Shown here in pieces: positions 6,797-16,005 of a stretch of 64,000 nucleotides of DNA. Below the pieces are notes generated by a model. It was not told the DNA's origin. It saw nothing but the letters and a program-made list of their open reading frames with translations, and did not search any database. The DNA is taken from assembly GCA_910578335.1 (NCBI GenBank), contig CAJTPU010000010.1, positions 5,504 to 69,503 of the forward strand. Direction: 5' to 3'. Source of the DNA: an uncultured Lachnospiraceae bacterium (lineage in GTDB: Bacteria > Bacillota > Clostridia > Lachnospirales > Lachnospiraceae). The translations under genes and the position numbers were made by a program. Numbering within the stretch: the first letter of the stretch is position 1; every line of letters begins with the position of its first letter.

Positions 6797-9082
6797 ATGA
6801 AAAAAGGGAAAAGAGGCATTTTTTGGAGCCTTCTGCTTGTGACGGTGATTGTTCTTGGCGGCTGCGGAACAGGCGGCAGGGGAGACAATAAAGGGAATGG
6901 AGACAATAAAGGCGGCGGACAGGACAATCCGCAGCAAACGGAGGCAAAGAATTATGTGTATAGAGAAGAAGGAATCGTGCTTGAGGGAGTAAACGCCTCG
7001 GATATTTCCCAGGTTGTATTTTTTGACGGCAAATTCATTGCAAGCGGGACAAAATACGGGGATACAAGCAGCTATAGCTTTTATGCGGTATTTGATGAAA
7101 AAGGCAACAGGATATCCTATTATGAATCACCGGAGGATGCGGGGGAGACGGACAATGGTTTTGCAGTGGGAAGCAACGGCGATATTTATGCGGTTATGAC
7201 AAAGGACATTATGGAGGGAAGCGGCGAGGATGCCGGTTACAAGATGGAACAGTATCTGGTGCGGCGCAGTCAGGAGGGTACGGAAAAGGAACGCATCAGT
7301 CTGAGCGAGAGGGCTTCACAAGAGGAATACTTTTATGCAAACAGAATTTTGAGCGATGGAAAAGGAATGCTGCTTGTGGTGGGAAACGGCGTGCTGCTGC
7401 AGTTTGACGAGGAAGCGGAATTTGTAAAGCTGATTAAAATATCGGAGGATGTCAGCGAGGTGCTGCTGTGCAGGGACGGTAAAGTGGTTTTGACGGCTTA
7501 CGGCGAACAAGGAATGATAGTGCGCAGTATAGACATTGCAACAGGGCAGATTACCGGCGAGTATACATTGAAGCAGAATACAGGATATAGCTGCTATGCC
7601 GGTACATCCTACGACCTGCTGCTTGCGACGGACCAGGAAATTTACGGGTATAATCTGGGGGATACGGAGCCGAAAAAGCTGATGGACTATGTGGACTCGG
7701 ATGTGGATGCCTACAGCCTTTACAATCTGGTCTCCGCAGAGGAAGAAAATTTTTATGCTTCATATTATGGGGCAAGTGACAGTACCGGACATTTTTCCAA
7801 ATTTGTCAAGGTGGCGCCTGAGGATGTCAAGGATAAGATTACGCTGACTTTGGGAGGGATTTATATAGATTCGGATATTAAGAGCCGGATTGTGCATTTC
7901 AACAAAGAAAGCGATACCTACCGTATTCGCATGGTGGATTATGCCATGTATAATACGAATGAGGACTATATGGCAGGGCGCACAAAATTGAATCAGGATA
8001 TTATCGCCGGCAATATACCGGATATTATGGTACTTGACAACGGTATGCCGGTGGACAGTTATATTGCAAAGGGGCTGTTTGCGGATTTGAATCCTTATAT
8101 GGACGGGGAAAACGGCATTGACAGAAGCAAATTTTTAAGTAATGTGTTTGAGGCGTATTCTGTGGATGGGAAACTGTATCAGTTGGTGCCTGCATTTTCG
8201 ATATCCACCATGATTGGAAAGCAGGAGCTGACCGGCGGAAAAACAGGTTGGAGCTATGAGGAGTTTGAGCAGTTTATTGCCGGAATGCCGCAGGGTACAC
8301 GCGCCTTTTCAAATGCGACGCGCGACGAGGTGCTGCGACAGTTTATGGAACTGAGCGGAGGAGAATTTATAAACTGGAAGACAGGTGTATGCAGTTTTGA
8401 TTCGGAGCATTTTATCAATTTTCTTCACTTTTTGAATACTCTGCCGAAAGATGTTGATTTTTCGGTTTATGATGACCCGGAAAGCTACAGCCGGCTTGTG
8501 TCTGCCTACCGGAATGACGAGGCGTTTTTAAGCATGGTAAATATGGCGGGTTTCGGAGAGTTTAGAGAGTGGCGGGAAGGCATGTTTGGAGCGGATATTA
8601 CGTTTGTGGGATACCCTTCGGAACAGGGCGGCGGCAGCGCAATTGTGCCAATGCAGCGTTTTGCCATAGCTTCGCAGGCGGTTGACAAGGATGCGGCGTG
8701 GCAGTTTATAAAGACTTTTCTGGAGCCGGATTATCAGCGGACAGTTTATACATTTCCGGTGAGCCTTGAGAGAATAGATGAGCTTGCAAAAGAGAGTATG
8801 CAGCCGCCGTATTATACGGATGAGCAGGGAAATAAGGTAGAATACACGGAAAGCTACTGGCTGGGAGAAGTTGAGGTTGCCCTGCATCCGATGCGTAAGG
8901 AGGATGTGGAACAGGTAAAAGCGCTGCTTACCTCGGTTACGCAGACGGTACACGTGGACGACAGCATTATCAATATGATTACGGAAGAGGCGGAAGCCTT
9001 CTTTGCGGGAGAAAAGACCGCAGAGGAGGCAGCGGGTATTATACAGAGCAGGGCACAGTTGTATGTGAACGAGAACCGCTGA
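6797..9082 (+). CDS. Large solute-binding lipoprotein, extracellular binding protein family 1
   Basis: A 761-residue lipoprotein. The signal peptide ends in the lipobox VLGGC (cysteine about residue 23), followed by a Gly/Asn/Asp-rich tether. Residues of about 50-350 form a domain rich in short strands that may be a beta-propeller. From about residue 350 the protein resembles family 1 sugar-binding proteins, with IPDIMVLDNGMP, an FADLNPYMDG segment and AWQFIKTFL. No permease or ATPase genes are adjacent, so it is an orphan binding protein or sensor. Its start is set by AAGAAGGAGG 8 bases upstream. It is divergent from the response regulator and ends at a strong terminator. The family is common in carbohydrate-using Lachnospiraceae. 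Confidence 0.82.
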   Translation: MKKGKRGIFWSLLLVTVIVLGGCGTGGRGDNKGNGDNKGGGQDNPQQTEAKNYVYREEGIVLEGVNASDISQVVFFDGKFIASGTKYGDTSSYSFYAVFDEKGNRISYYESPEDAGETDNGFAVGSNGDIYAVMTKDIMEGSGEDAGYKMEQYLVRRSQEGTEKERISLSERASQEEYFYANRILSDGKGMLLVVGNGVLLQFDEEAEFVKLIKISEDVSEVLLCRDGKVVLTAYGEQGMIVRSIDIATGQITGEYTLKQNTGYSCYAGTSYDLLLATDQEIYGYNLGDTEPKKLMDYVDSDVDAYSLYNLVSAEEENFYASYYGASDSTGHFSKFVKVAPEDVKDKITLTLGGIYIDSDIKSRIVHFNKESDTYRIRMVDYAMYNTNEDYMAGRTKLNQDIIAGNIPDIMVLDNGMPVDSYIAKGLFADLNPYMDGENGIDRSKFLSNVFEAYSVDGKLYQLVPAFSISTMIGKQELTGGKTGWSYEEFEQFIAGMPQGTRAFSNATRDEVLRQFMELSGGEFINWKTGVCSFDSEHFINFLHFLNTLPKDVDFSVYDDPESYSRLVSAYRNDEAFLSMVNMAGFGEFREWREGMFGADITFVGYPSEQGGGSAIVPMQRFAIASQAVDKDAAWQFIKTFLEPDYQRTVYTFPVSLERIDELAKESMQPPYYTDEQGNKVEYTESYWLGEVEVALHPMRKEDVEQVKALLTSVTQTVHVDDSIINMITEEAEAFFAGEKTAEEAAGIIQSRAQLYVNENR

Positions 9083-9100
9083 GAAGAAAGCAATAACAAA

Positions 9101-9143
9101 AAACAGGAAGCTGACTGCATATTCGCACAGCTTCCTGTTTTTA
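9101..9143 (+). terminator. Rho-independent terminator, possibly bidirectional
   Basis: A 13-bp stem, AAACAGGAAGCTG (9101-9113) with CAGCTTCCTGTTT (9128-9140), is followed by a T run. The A-rich 5' side suggests it may also act on the convergent kinase transcript. Confidence 0.88.
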
Positions 9144-9146
9144 TGC

Positions 9147-9185
9147 ATGACAACAGAAGACTCGCGAAGCGTAGATTCTATTGTT
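9147..9185. repeat. 39-bp imperfect palindromic intergenic repeat, copy B
   Basis: GACAACA (9149-9155), CTCGCGA (9161-9167) and TATTGTT (9179-9185) match copy A at 3172-3210 in order and spacing, with one base of length difference. The right arm covers the last codons of the convergent histidine kinase gene. Confidence 0.55.
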
Positions 9186-10566
9186 TTTCCTGTATCAGCG
9201 GAAGTAAAATACTGGTAGTAAAGCGGTGTTCCTGCATTTGCGTGACAATCCTGCCGCCATGCTCGCGCATGATTTTTTCGCAGGTTTTCAGTCCGATGCC
9301 GGTGCTTTCTTTTTCTGTATCTGCATCTATAATCCCGTTGGTAAAGCGCAGCTCAAAGAAGTTGTCATGCTCGGAGGCGTTGATGCTTATGGGAACCGCT
9401 GCATCGGCATACTTGCGGATATTGCTGAGAATATTATTCAGCACGCGCTGCATAAATTCCACGTCCATCAGGCATGAGCCGGAATACTGCCATCCGTCAA
9501 GAGGAGCCTCCACCGAAAAGCCAAGATTTTCCAAATCAAATACCATATTGTCCAGCAGTCCGACGATAAGGTCGGCAACGGGAATCTTTTCCATATGATA
9601 CTCCTCGTATATCCGCTGGGAGACAAGGAAGTATTCAAATATTTTATCTGACAAATCCTTCATCAGAAATGCTTTCTCCGAGGATTTGTCGAGAAATTCC
9701 TGTAGCTGCGCCTCGTTTTTATACTTGTGTTGTTTCAAGATTTCAAGGTAGCCGATAACGGAGGTAAGGGGAGTTCTCAGGTCATGGGAGAGAGAGGTAA
9801 TCAGCTTTTGGTTGGCGATTTGATTGGCGTCCGCCTGCTGCTGTTTTTCCAGAATGGAGAGCCGCATCTGGTTGATGCCATACGCCAACTGGTATATCTC
9901 GTCACTTCCTTTTTCCGTCATATTGTAGGTGAGGTCTCCGCTTTCCAAAATCCGCAGCTCACGGGCGAGCTTTTTGATATAATTGATTTTGCCGCGCACA
10001 ATGAGAAGAAGCGGAATTAAAAACAGCAAAAGCAGGAAAAGCAGATACAGGTAATAGGCAAATAAATAGACCTTGGTGTAGCCGTAGGATTCGACTGAGG
10101 CAAACAGGGTAACGCCATCGGCAAAGGTGATGCCGTAAAAAGTCATGTAATACAGCTCCGTATGGTTGCTGATAAGCTCCTGCGTGGTGTGATAATTGTA
10201 ATAATCTGCAAGCCTTTCAAAGGACTGGTTGTAATTGGCGGAGGAGCTGTAGCGGATGTAGGTATCGTCCGTTAAGACAAGACTTACATCGGGATATTCG
10301 GAGTTCCATTCGCAAATGGAATCGATGTCTTCGCTGGTAATCCCGTTTTCCGTTACATATTCCTGAAAGGCTTCTCTACATGCATTGTCCTCTTTTATCA
10401 TATTGCCAAGGTCGAAATAATAGTAGTCGAGCAGTTTATAAATACCTGCCTCTAAAGGACCTGAAATGCCGTATACAATGCATAAGAGCACAATAATGGC
10501 AAGCGCCAGCTTTATAATCAGCCTGTCTTTAAAAAAATGAATGAATTTATACCACACGATAGCCAC
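9178..10566 (-). CDS. Sensor histidine kinase with extracellular domain and HAMP linker
   Basis: A 462-residue kinase. Two membrane segments (about residues 17-37 and 166-190) enclose a ~130-residue extracellular sensor rich in Tyr, Asp and Asn. A HAMP-like linker (GDLTYNMTEKGSDEIYQLA) leads to the phospho-acceptor box LSHDLRTPLTSVIGYLEIL (about residue 260), the N box LNNILSNIRKY and the G box STGIGLKTCEKIM. It starts with GTG inside the end of the response regulator gene, a 20-base overlap that couples translation. The family resembles VanS-like kinases of Clostridia; the signal is unknown. An alternative start a few codons later cannot be excluded. Confidence 0.9.
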   Translation of the reverse strand: MAIVWYKFIHFFKDRLIIKLALAIIVLLCIVYGISGPLEAGIYKLLDYYYFDLGNMIKEDNACREAFQEYVTENGITSEDIDSICEWNSEYPDVSLVLTDDTYIRYSSSANYNQSFERLADYYNYHTTQELISNHTELYYMTFYGITFADGVTLFASVESYGYTKVYLFAYYLYLLFLLLLFLIPLLLIVRGKINYIKKLARELRILESGDLTYNMTEKGSDEIYQLAYGINQMRLSILEKQQQADANQIANQKLITSLSHDLRTPLTSVIGYLEILKQHKYKNEAQLQEFLDKSSEKAFLMKDLSDKIFEYFLVSQRIYEEYHMEKIPVADLIVGLLDNMVFDLENLGFSVEAPLDGWQYSGSCLMDVEFMQRVLNNILSNIRKYADAAVPISINASEHDNFFELRFTNGIIDADTEKESTGIGLKTCEKIMREHGGRIVTQMQEHRFTTSILLPLIQEKQ

Positions 10567-11242
10567 GCCCCCATACGTTCTGAATATATTTGGACTCTTT
10601 TAAATCGGGCTCCAGCTTACGGCGCAAATTCCGGATGTGAACGGTTACGGTGTTGTTGGAGGAGGAAAAGTAGGGCTCGTTCCAGACACTCTCATAGATA
10701 TTTTGCACGGAAAAAACTTTCTGCCGGTTGGAGGCAAGCAGAACCAGAATCTGATATTCAATTTCCGTCAAGTCAATTTCCGTGTCGCCTTTCAGCACCT
10801 GCTGCTTATCCAAATCAATCTGCAGGTCATGAATATAGAGCACTTTGGCGGCAGGCTTCGCCGTGCCGGTATATTGATAGCAGCGGCGCAGAAGCGCCTT
10901 TACCCGTGAGAGCAGCTCTGTGTAGGAAAAGGGCTTTACCAGATAATCATCCCCGCCTGCGGAAAAGCCGATAACCTTGTCCGTGTCCGTAGACTTTGCC
11001 GTCAGGAACAAAACCGGCGTCAGATAATTCTGCCGGATGGCTTCGCAGGCGTGTACACCGGAAAGTCCCGGCATCATGACATCCATAATAATCAAGTCGA
11101 TGGAATCATTCATCATTTCCACCGCCTTTGCCCCATTTTCGGCTTCCACAATTTCACAGCCTTCGCTTTCCAGCAAAATACGAATCACCTCGCGAATTTC
11201 TGCGTCGTCGTCCACCACCATGATTTTTGCGTTTTGTTCCAT
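10547..11242 (-). CDS. VanR-like OmpR-family response regulator
   Basis: A 231-residue regulator with receiver motifs MVVDDD, phospho-acceptor aspartate in LIIMDVMMPG and lysine in YLVKPFSYTE, then a winged helix with LTEIEYQILVLL and VTVHIRNLRRKLEP. The open frame extends 25 codons further upstream, but I place the start at 11242 because GGGAGG lies 6 bases before that ATG. It is the first gene of a two-gene operon with the overlapping kinase, and a good promoter lies upstream at 11308-11336. No nearby resistance genes identify the regulon. Confidence 0.92.
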   Translation of the reverse strand: MEQNAKIMVVDDDAEIREVIRILLESEGCEIVEAENGAKAVEMMNDSIDLIIMDVMMPGLSGVHACEAIRQNYLTPVLFLTAKSTDTDKVIGFSAGGDDYLVKPFSYTELLSRVKALLRRCYQYTGTAKPAAKVLYIHDLQIDLDKQQVLKGDTEIDLTEIEYQILVLLASNRQKVFSVQNIYESVWNEPYFSSSNNTVTVHIRNLRRKLEPDLKESKYIQNVWGRGYRVV

Positions 11243-11257
11243 GTAAACCTCCCATGT

Positions 11258-11336
11258 GTAGGCTTGCCTACGCATTGTGTGCGCCTGAGCGCAATATTTG
11301 TATCCTAATTGTAACATGTGCGCAGGAGATTGTCAG
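11258..11336 (-). promoter_or_regulatory. Promoter and leader hairpin of the second two-component operon
   Basis: On the minus strand CTGACA (11336-11331) and TACAAT (11313-11308) are 17 bases apart, a good sigma-A promoter. The 5' untranslated region holds the hairpin GTAGGC-TT-GCCTAC (11258-11271), extendable to ten pairs, just before the ribosome binding site of the response regulator, so it could affect translation. Confidence 0.6.
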
Positions 11337-11486
11337 TGCTGACCGGGTTTCTTCATTATTCTTCATTTTTGAGCGGTATTGCGCTGTTACCGGTTTCTTT
11401 AGAAAAAAAACATATTTTTATAATGGTATTATATATTATAAGGTGTTACAGTTACAATATTAGTAATTGTATCATGGAGGATTGTG

Positions 11487-12047
11487 ATGTTACAAAAGAG
11501 AAAGCATTTTGATGCGAAGGAGATTTTTTCGATTCCTAATTTGATGGGATACTTGCGGATACTTTTGATTCCGGTATTCTGCTATCTGTTTTTTTCGGCG
11601 GAAACAAAAGAGGATTATCTGATTGCGGCGTGCATTGTCCTGATTTCTACCATAACGGATTTTTTGGACGGCTGGGTGGCAAGGCGGTTTCATATGATTA
11701 CGGAGCTTGGCAAGTTTGTTGACCCTTTAGCGGATAAGCTTACGCACGCCGCGCTGGCGGTTTGCCTGGCGTTTCGATATCCCCTTATGCTTCTGATTGT
11801 GGGCATTATGGTAATAAAGGAAGGCTTTATGGCAGTTATGGGGATGATTAAGCTGAAAAAGGGAAAGAAGCTGGACGGTGCAAAGTGGTTTGGCAAGGTG
11901 TGTACCGCGGCGCTTTTCCTGATGATGTGCATTCTGCTGCTGTTTCCGTCTATACCGCGTGCGGCGGCGGACGGCTTGATAATAGGGTGCGCCGTGGTAC
12001 AGCTTTTTACGCTTGCCATGTACATACCGGTATTCCGGAAAATGTAG
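11487..12047 (+). CDS. pgsA: CDP-alcohol phosphatidyltransferase, PgsA-like
   Basis: A 186-residue membrane enzyme of the class I CDP-alcohol phosphatidyltransferase family. The family motif D-x2-D-G-x2-A-R-x8-G-x3-D-x3-D is complete: TDFLDGWVARR followed by ELGKFVDPLADKL (about residues 54-80). Several hydrophobic helices follow. The usual product is phosphatidylglycerophosphate from CDP-diacylglycerol and glycerol-3-phosphate, but short paralogues of this family can use other alcohols, so the exact substrate is inferred. ATG at 11487 is preferred over GTG at 11484 because GGAGG is 6 bases upstream of it. The gene starts a run of same-strand genes; a phospholipase D-type enzyme follows after 24 bases. 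Confidence 0.85.
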   Translation: MLQKRKHFDAKEIFSIPNLMGYLRILLIPVFCYLFFSAETKEDYLIAACIVLISTITDFLDGWVARRFHMITELGKFVDPLADKLTHAALAVCLAFRYPLMLLIVGIMVIKEGFMAVMGMIKLKKGKKLDGAKWFGKVCTAALFLMMCILLLFPSIPRAAADGLIIGCAVVQLFTLAMYIPVFRKM

Positions 12048-12071
12048 GAGAGGGAAGGGTGTGATTTTGAC

Positions 12072-13517
12072 ATGCTTAGGCATTTGAGACGCTGGTGGCT
12101 TTTGTATTTGCTGCTTTTGTTTATCTTGTATCTGGTTATTGGGGCAGTGGCGCCTTTTGTCAGGTATCAAAAATTGTCAGAGGAGACGATACAAAATGCG
12201 GAAAAGCTGGCGGCGGATATTATGGGAGGGCATGACGCCTGTGTCGACCGCGTTATGCTTTTAGAGAGCAACGGGAGTGCGCTGGAGGAGCGGCTGCGCC
12301 TTTTTTCCATGGCAGAGGAGCGGATTATATTGAGTACCTTTGATATGCGGGAGGGAAACGCAGCAGACGATATTGCCGCCCTGCTTCTGCACAAGGCGGA
12401 GGAGGGCGTGGAGGTTTCTATTTTAATAGACGGCTTTAACGGGTCCTTCCGGCTGCCGGGAAAGAATTTCTTTTATGCCCTTTCCTCCCATCCGAATATT
12501 GAAATCCGGCTTTATAATCCCATCAATCTTCTGACTCCGTGGACCAGTCAGGGGCGTATGCACGACAAGTATATTATTGTGGATGATTTGGCTTATATAT
12601 TGGGCGGGCGTAATACCTTTGATTATTTTCTGGGAGATTATGAGACCGGTGAGAGGGGTATGGACAGAGAGGTTCTGGTTTACAATACGGCACAGGGAAC
12701 GGCGGACAGGGAGAGTTCGCTGTGGCAGGTTCTGGATTACTTTAAAACAGTCTGGGACGGGGGATACTGTGAAGTATTTGGCAAAAAAGACGGGTTATAT
12801 GACAGGGCTGACGTACAGGCGGAGCGGCAGCGGCTTTTGGCGAGGTATGAGGCGCTTCTTGCAGAGAAGCCGGAGCTGTTTGGGGAATATGACTATGTGG
12901 CAGATACCTATGCGGCAAATAGTGTGACACTGTTGTCAGGGGATGTTGGCATTTACGGCAAGGAGCCTGTAGTGCTGTGTCAGCTCAAAGCGCTAATGTG
13001 TCGTGCCGAGAACAGGGTTTTGATTCATACGCCCTATGTGGTAGGAAATGATTATATGTATGAGGTGCTGCGGGAGATAAAGCAGGAAGTGCCGGATGCG
13101 GTGCTGCTTCTAAATTCTGTGGAAAACGGCGACAATTTCTGTGCCTCCAGCGATTATATCCGCAATAAGCCTGACGTGGTGGCAACGGGTATTACGCTTT
13201 ATGAATACGACGGCGGGGAGTCCAGCCATGGGAAATCCATCGTGATTGACGATGATATCTCGATAATCGGGTCTTATAATTTTGATTTGCGAAGCACCTA
13301 TGTAGATACGGAGCTTATGCTGGTAATTGAAAGCAGGGAATTGACGGCAGAGCTGGCAGGACATATGGAAAAGCTGGAGGAAAAGAGCCGACTGGTGATT
13401 ACGGGCGACGAGTATCTGACGCCGGACGGGCTTGTGATAGAGGAAATTCCTTTTTTCAAAAAAATAGCTATGCAGGTGTTTGGTTTTCTTGCGCAAGGGT
13501 TTCGGTATCTGTTATAA
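12072..13517 (+). CDS. Phospholipase D-family protein, cardiolipin synthase-like
   Basis: A 481-residue protein with one N-terminal membrane helix (about residues 8-28) and two HKD-type motifs: HDKYIIVDDLAYILGGRN (about 164) and HGKSIVIDDDISIIGSYNFD (about 386), each with the His and Lys of the phospholipase D active site. Position next to a PgsA-like gene fits phospholipid synthesis or transfer, with phosphatidylglycerol as a likely substrate. The single membrane helix and long catalytic region differ from the classical cardiolipin synthase at 53655-55232, so a different phosphatidyl-transfer role is possible. The ribosome binding site is weak (GGAAGGG about 13 bases upstream). Confidence 0.8.
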   Translation: MLRHLRRWWLLYLLLLFILYLVIGAVAPFVRYQKLSEETIQNAEKLAADIMGGHDACVDRVMLLESNGSALEERLRLFSMAEERIILSTFDMREGNAADDIAALLLHKAEEGVEVSILIDGFNGSFRLPGKNFFYALSSHPNIEIRLYNPINLLTPWTSQGRMHDKYIIVDDLAYILGGRNTFDYFLGDYETGERGMDREVLVYNTAQGTADRESSLWQVLDYFKTVWDGGYCEVFGKKDGLYDRADVQAERQRLLARYEALLAEKPELFGEYDYVADTYAANSVTLLSGDVGIYGKEPVVLCQLKALMCRAENRVLIHTPYVVGNDYMYEVLREIKQEVPDAVLLLNSVENGDNFCASSDYIRNKPDVVATGITLYEYDGGESSHGKSIVIDDDISIIGSYNFDLRSTYVDTELMLVIESRELTAELAGHMEKLEEKSRLVITGDEYLTPDGLVIEEIPFFKKIAMQVFGFLAQGFRYLL

Positions 13518-13556
13518 TAAGAATATATGTCGACTATGAAGAGTGCGGAGGCGGAG

Positions 13557-14807
13557 ATGAAAAAAAATAAAAAGCCGGCGTGTTTTGCAGCGCTGTTACT
13601 GGCAGTATGTCTCTGCGGCGGCTGTGGAAAAGATGCTTCGGCAATGGTGGAGACAAAAGCGCCGCCCCTGACGGTGGAGAGCAGTGTCCCGACCGGCGGA
13701 AGCGGTATGGAAGCCGGCGGAGGTTCCAGTGGAAGCGAGAGCGGCGTCGGGGACAGTGCGGGAGCTGCTTTTGCGGAGGAGAACGGGGGCATGGAGAATG
13801 CCGGCGCGGCAGATGTGGCTACAGAGGAGGACAAAACGGCGGACAATGAAAACGACAATACTGTCACTGTAACGATTTCCGCTGCCGGGGACGTCACCCT
13901 TGGCAATTATCTAGGACAGGATTATGCGCGCTCCTTTGTGCAGACCTACGAGGAGGAGGGTAACGCGTATTTTTTTCAAAATGTGCTGGAATATTTTCTG
14001 GACGATGATATGACGATTGTCAATTTTGAGGGCGTGCTGACCGAATCCGAGGAGATTCAGGTCAAGGATTACAATATGAAGGGAGAGCCGGAATATGTCT
14101 ACATCCTGACAGAGGGCAGCGTGGAGGCAGTCAGCTTTGGCAACAATCACAGGCTGGATTATCTGGCACAGGGCAGCAGGGATACCGTGGATATGTTTGA
14201 GGAGGCGGGCATAGCCTACGCCTATGACAATATTACCGGCATATATGAGACAAAGGGGATACGCATTGGATTTGTCTCAGTCAATGAAACGAGTCAGGGC
14301 GCAGGGGTGGAAAAATATCTGAAAGAGGGGATTGCAAAGCTTCGCGAAGAGGAAGAGGCGGATTTGGTGATAGCCTGCTGTCATTGGGGGATTGAGCGGG
14401 AATATTATCCGGAGGATTATCAGAAGGAGCTTGGGCATAAATGTATTGACTGGGGTGCGGACCTGGTGCTGGGCGCCCATCCCCATGTACTGCAGGGCGT
14501 AGAGGTGTATGAGGGCAGATTTATTGTATACAGTCTGGGCAACTTCTGCTTTGGCGCCAACCGCAACCCTTCCGACAAGGATACTATGATTTTTAGGCAG
14601 ACTTTTACTTTTGTAGACGGTGTCAAACAGGAGGACCAGAACGCGCGGGTCATTCCCTGCTCTCTCAGTTCGGTGCGGGAGAGAAACGATTTTTGTCCGA
14701 CACCGGCGCAGGACGAGGAGTACACACGAATTCTGGAGCGGATTAATCAGTTTAGCGAGCCGTTTGGAGTGATATTTGATGAAAAGGGCTGGTATAGAAA
14801 AGACTAA
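13557..14807 (+). CDS. CapA family lipoprotein, poly-gamma-glutamate synthesis/metallophosphatase-like
   Basis: A 416-residue exported lipoprotein. I start at 13557 (GGAGG 5 bases upstream), which gives a signal peptide ending in LCGGC. A Gly/Ser/Glu-rich tether of about 80 residues follows, then the CapA fold: SAAGDVTLGNYLG, IVNFEGVLTE, SFGNNHRLDY, CCHWGIEREY, and LGAHPHVLQGVE with VYSLGNFCFG. These are the metal-binding signature blocks of the PGA_cap/CapA family. CapA homologues are linked to polyglutamate or capsule handling, but no capB or capC genes are here, so the substrate is unknown. It lies between lipid genes and galactose genes on one strand. Confidence 0.85.
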   Translation: MKKNKKPACFAALLLAVCLCGGCGKDASAMVETKAPPLTVESSVPTGGSGMEAGGGSSGSESGVGDSAGAAFAEENGGMENAGAADVATEEDKTADNENDNTVTVTISAAGDVTLGNYLGQDYARSFVQTYEEEGNAYFFQNVLEYFLDDDMTIVNFEGVLTESEEIQVKDYNMKGEPEYVYILTEGSVEAVSFGNNHRLDYLAQGSRDTVDMFEEAGIAYAYDNITGIYETKGIRIGFVSVNETSQGAGVEKYLKEGIAKLREEEEADLVIACCHWGIEREYYPEDYQKELGHKCIDWGADLVLGAHPHVLQGVEVYEGRFIVYSLGNFCFGANRNPSDKDTMIFRQTFTFVDGVKQEDQNARVIPCSLSSVRERNDFCPTPAQDEEYTRILERINQFSEPFGVIFDEKGWYRKD

Positions 14808-14823
14808 GAAAGGAATGGACAAC

Positions 14824-15963
14824 ATGGAAAAGAGAAGGATGGACAGGCTGGGGATTGATACGTCGCTGCTGGGTTTTGGCTGTATGCGGTTTCCGACTAC
14901 GGCAGACGGAAGGATTGACGAGGCAGAGGCACAGGCGATGCTGGACAGGGCGATTGCCGCGGGGGTAAATTACATAGACACGGCATATCCGTACCACAAT
15001 GGGGAGAGCGAGCCTTTTGTGGGAAGGGCGCTTCAAAAATATGACAGGAGTTCTTTTTATCTGGCGACCAAGCTGCCGGCATGGCTGGTAAAGAGCCGTG
15101 AGGATGCGGAAAGGTATTTTGAAGAGCAGCTAACGCGGCTGCAGACGGATTATATTGATTTTTATCTGCTGCATGCCATGAGCGGCGAAGGCTACCGCAG
15201 GATGGTGGAGCTGGGTGTGGTGGAGTATTGTGAAAACCTGAAAGAAGAAGGGCGCATCCGCTATTTCGGGTTTTCCTTCCATGATTCTTATGAGGCGTTT
15301 GAAGAGATTCTTGGCAGCAGGGATTGGGATTTTTGTCAGATTCAGCTCAATTACATGGATACGGAGGAGCAGGCAGGTATGCGCGGTTATCGGCTTGCAG
15401 AGGAAAAAGGCGTTCCGCTGGTTATTATGGAGCCGGTAAAGGGAGGTTCCCTTGCCGTATTTGCCGATGATATTACAGAAAAGCTGCGGACACTCGATTC
15501 CGAGGCGAGCACGGCTTCCTTTGCCCTGCGCTGGGTGGGGAGTCTGCCGAATGTCAAGGTTATCTTAAGCGGTATGTCAACCATGGAGCAGGTGGAGGAC
15601 AATCTGAAGACCTTCTCGGATTTCAAACCGCTTTCAGGGCAGGAAGCGGCTGTGGTAGAAGAGATTGTAGCGATGATAAAGGGCAGGGTGCAGAATGGCT
15701 GTACCGGCTGCCGATATTGTATGCCCTGTCCTGCGGGAGTCAACATTCCTGAGTGTTTTGCCGTGTGGAATACCTACCACATGTACCAGAATTATAATAT
15801 GGTGAGAGGAAAATGGGAAAATGGAATCGGGGAAGCGGCACAGGCAAAAAATTGCATCAAATGCGGCAAATGTGAAGCGCTTTGCCCGCAGAAGCTTTCC
15901 ATCAGGGAAGACCTTATAAGGGCGCAGGCGGATTTAGATAAAAAAGAGATGGTTTTAAAATAA
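14824..15963 (+). CDS. Aldo/keto reductase with C-terminal 4Fe-4S ferredoxin domain
   Basis: A 379-residue oxidoreductase. The N-terminal barrel shows LGFGCMRFP, the catalytic aspartate/tyrosine segment YIDTAYPYHNGESE and LATKLP; the C-terminal part has cysteine sets CTGCRYCMPCP (around residue 298) and CIKCGKCEALCPQ (around 345), which should bind two 4Fe-4S clusters. This architecture is common in anaerobes; the substrate is not known. I chose ATG 14824, 9 bases after AAAGGA. The gene follows capA by 16 bases and precedes galK by 42 bases, so it may act in sugar metabolism or simply be co-transcribed. Confidence 0.88.
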   Translation: MEKRRMDRLGIDTSLLGFGCMRFPTTADGRIDEAEAQAMLDRAIAAGVNYIDTAYPYHNGESEPFVGRALQKYDRSSFYLATKLPAWLVKSREDAERYFEEQLTRLQTDYIDFYLLHAMSGEGYRRMVELGVVEYCENLKEEGRIRYFGFSFHDSYEAFEEILGSRDWDFCQIQLNYMDTEEQAGMRGYRLAEEKGVPLVIMEPVKGGSLAVFADDITEKLRTLDSEASTASFALRWVGSLPNVKVILSGMSTMEQVEDNLKTFSDFKPLSGQEAAVVEEIVAMIKGRVQNGCTGCRYCMPCPAGVNIPECFAVWNTYHMYQNYNMVRGKWENGIGEAAQAKNCIKCGKCEALCPQKLSIREDLIRAQADLDKKEMVLK

Positions 15964-16005
15964 AAAAGAGTCCGCTGACACAGAAGGAAGACGGGCAGGA
16001 GGGAT

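Noticed and set aside
12072..13517. Naming the first phospholipase D-like gene cls
   Set aside because: It has two HKD motifs but a different membrane layout from the cardiolipin synthase at 53655-55232, so only a family-level call is safe.
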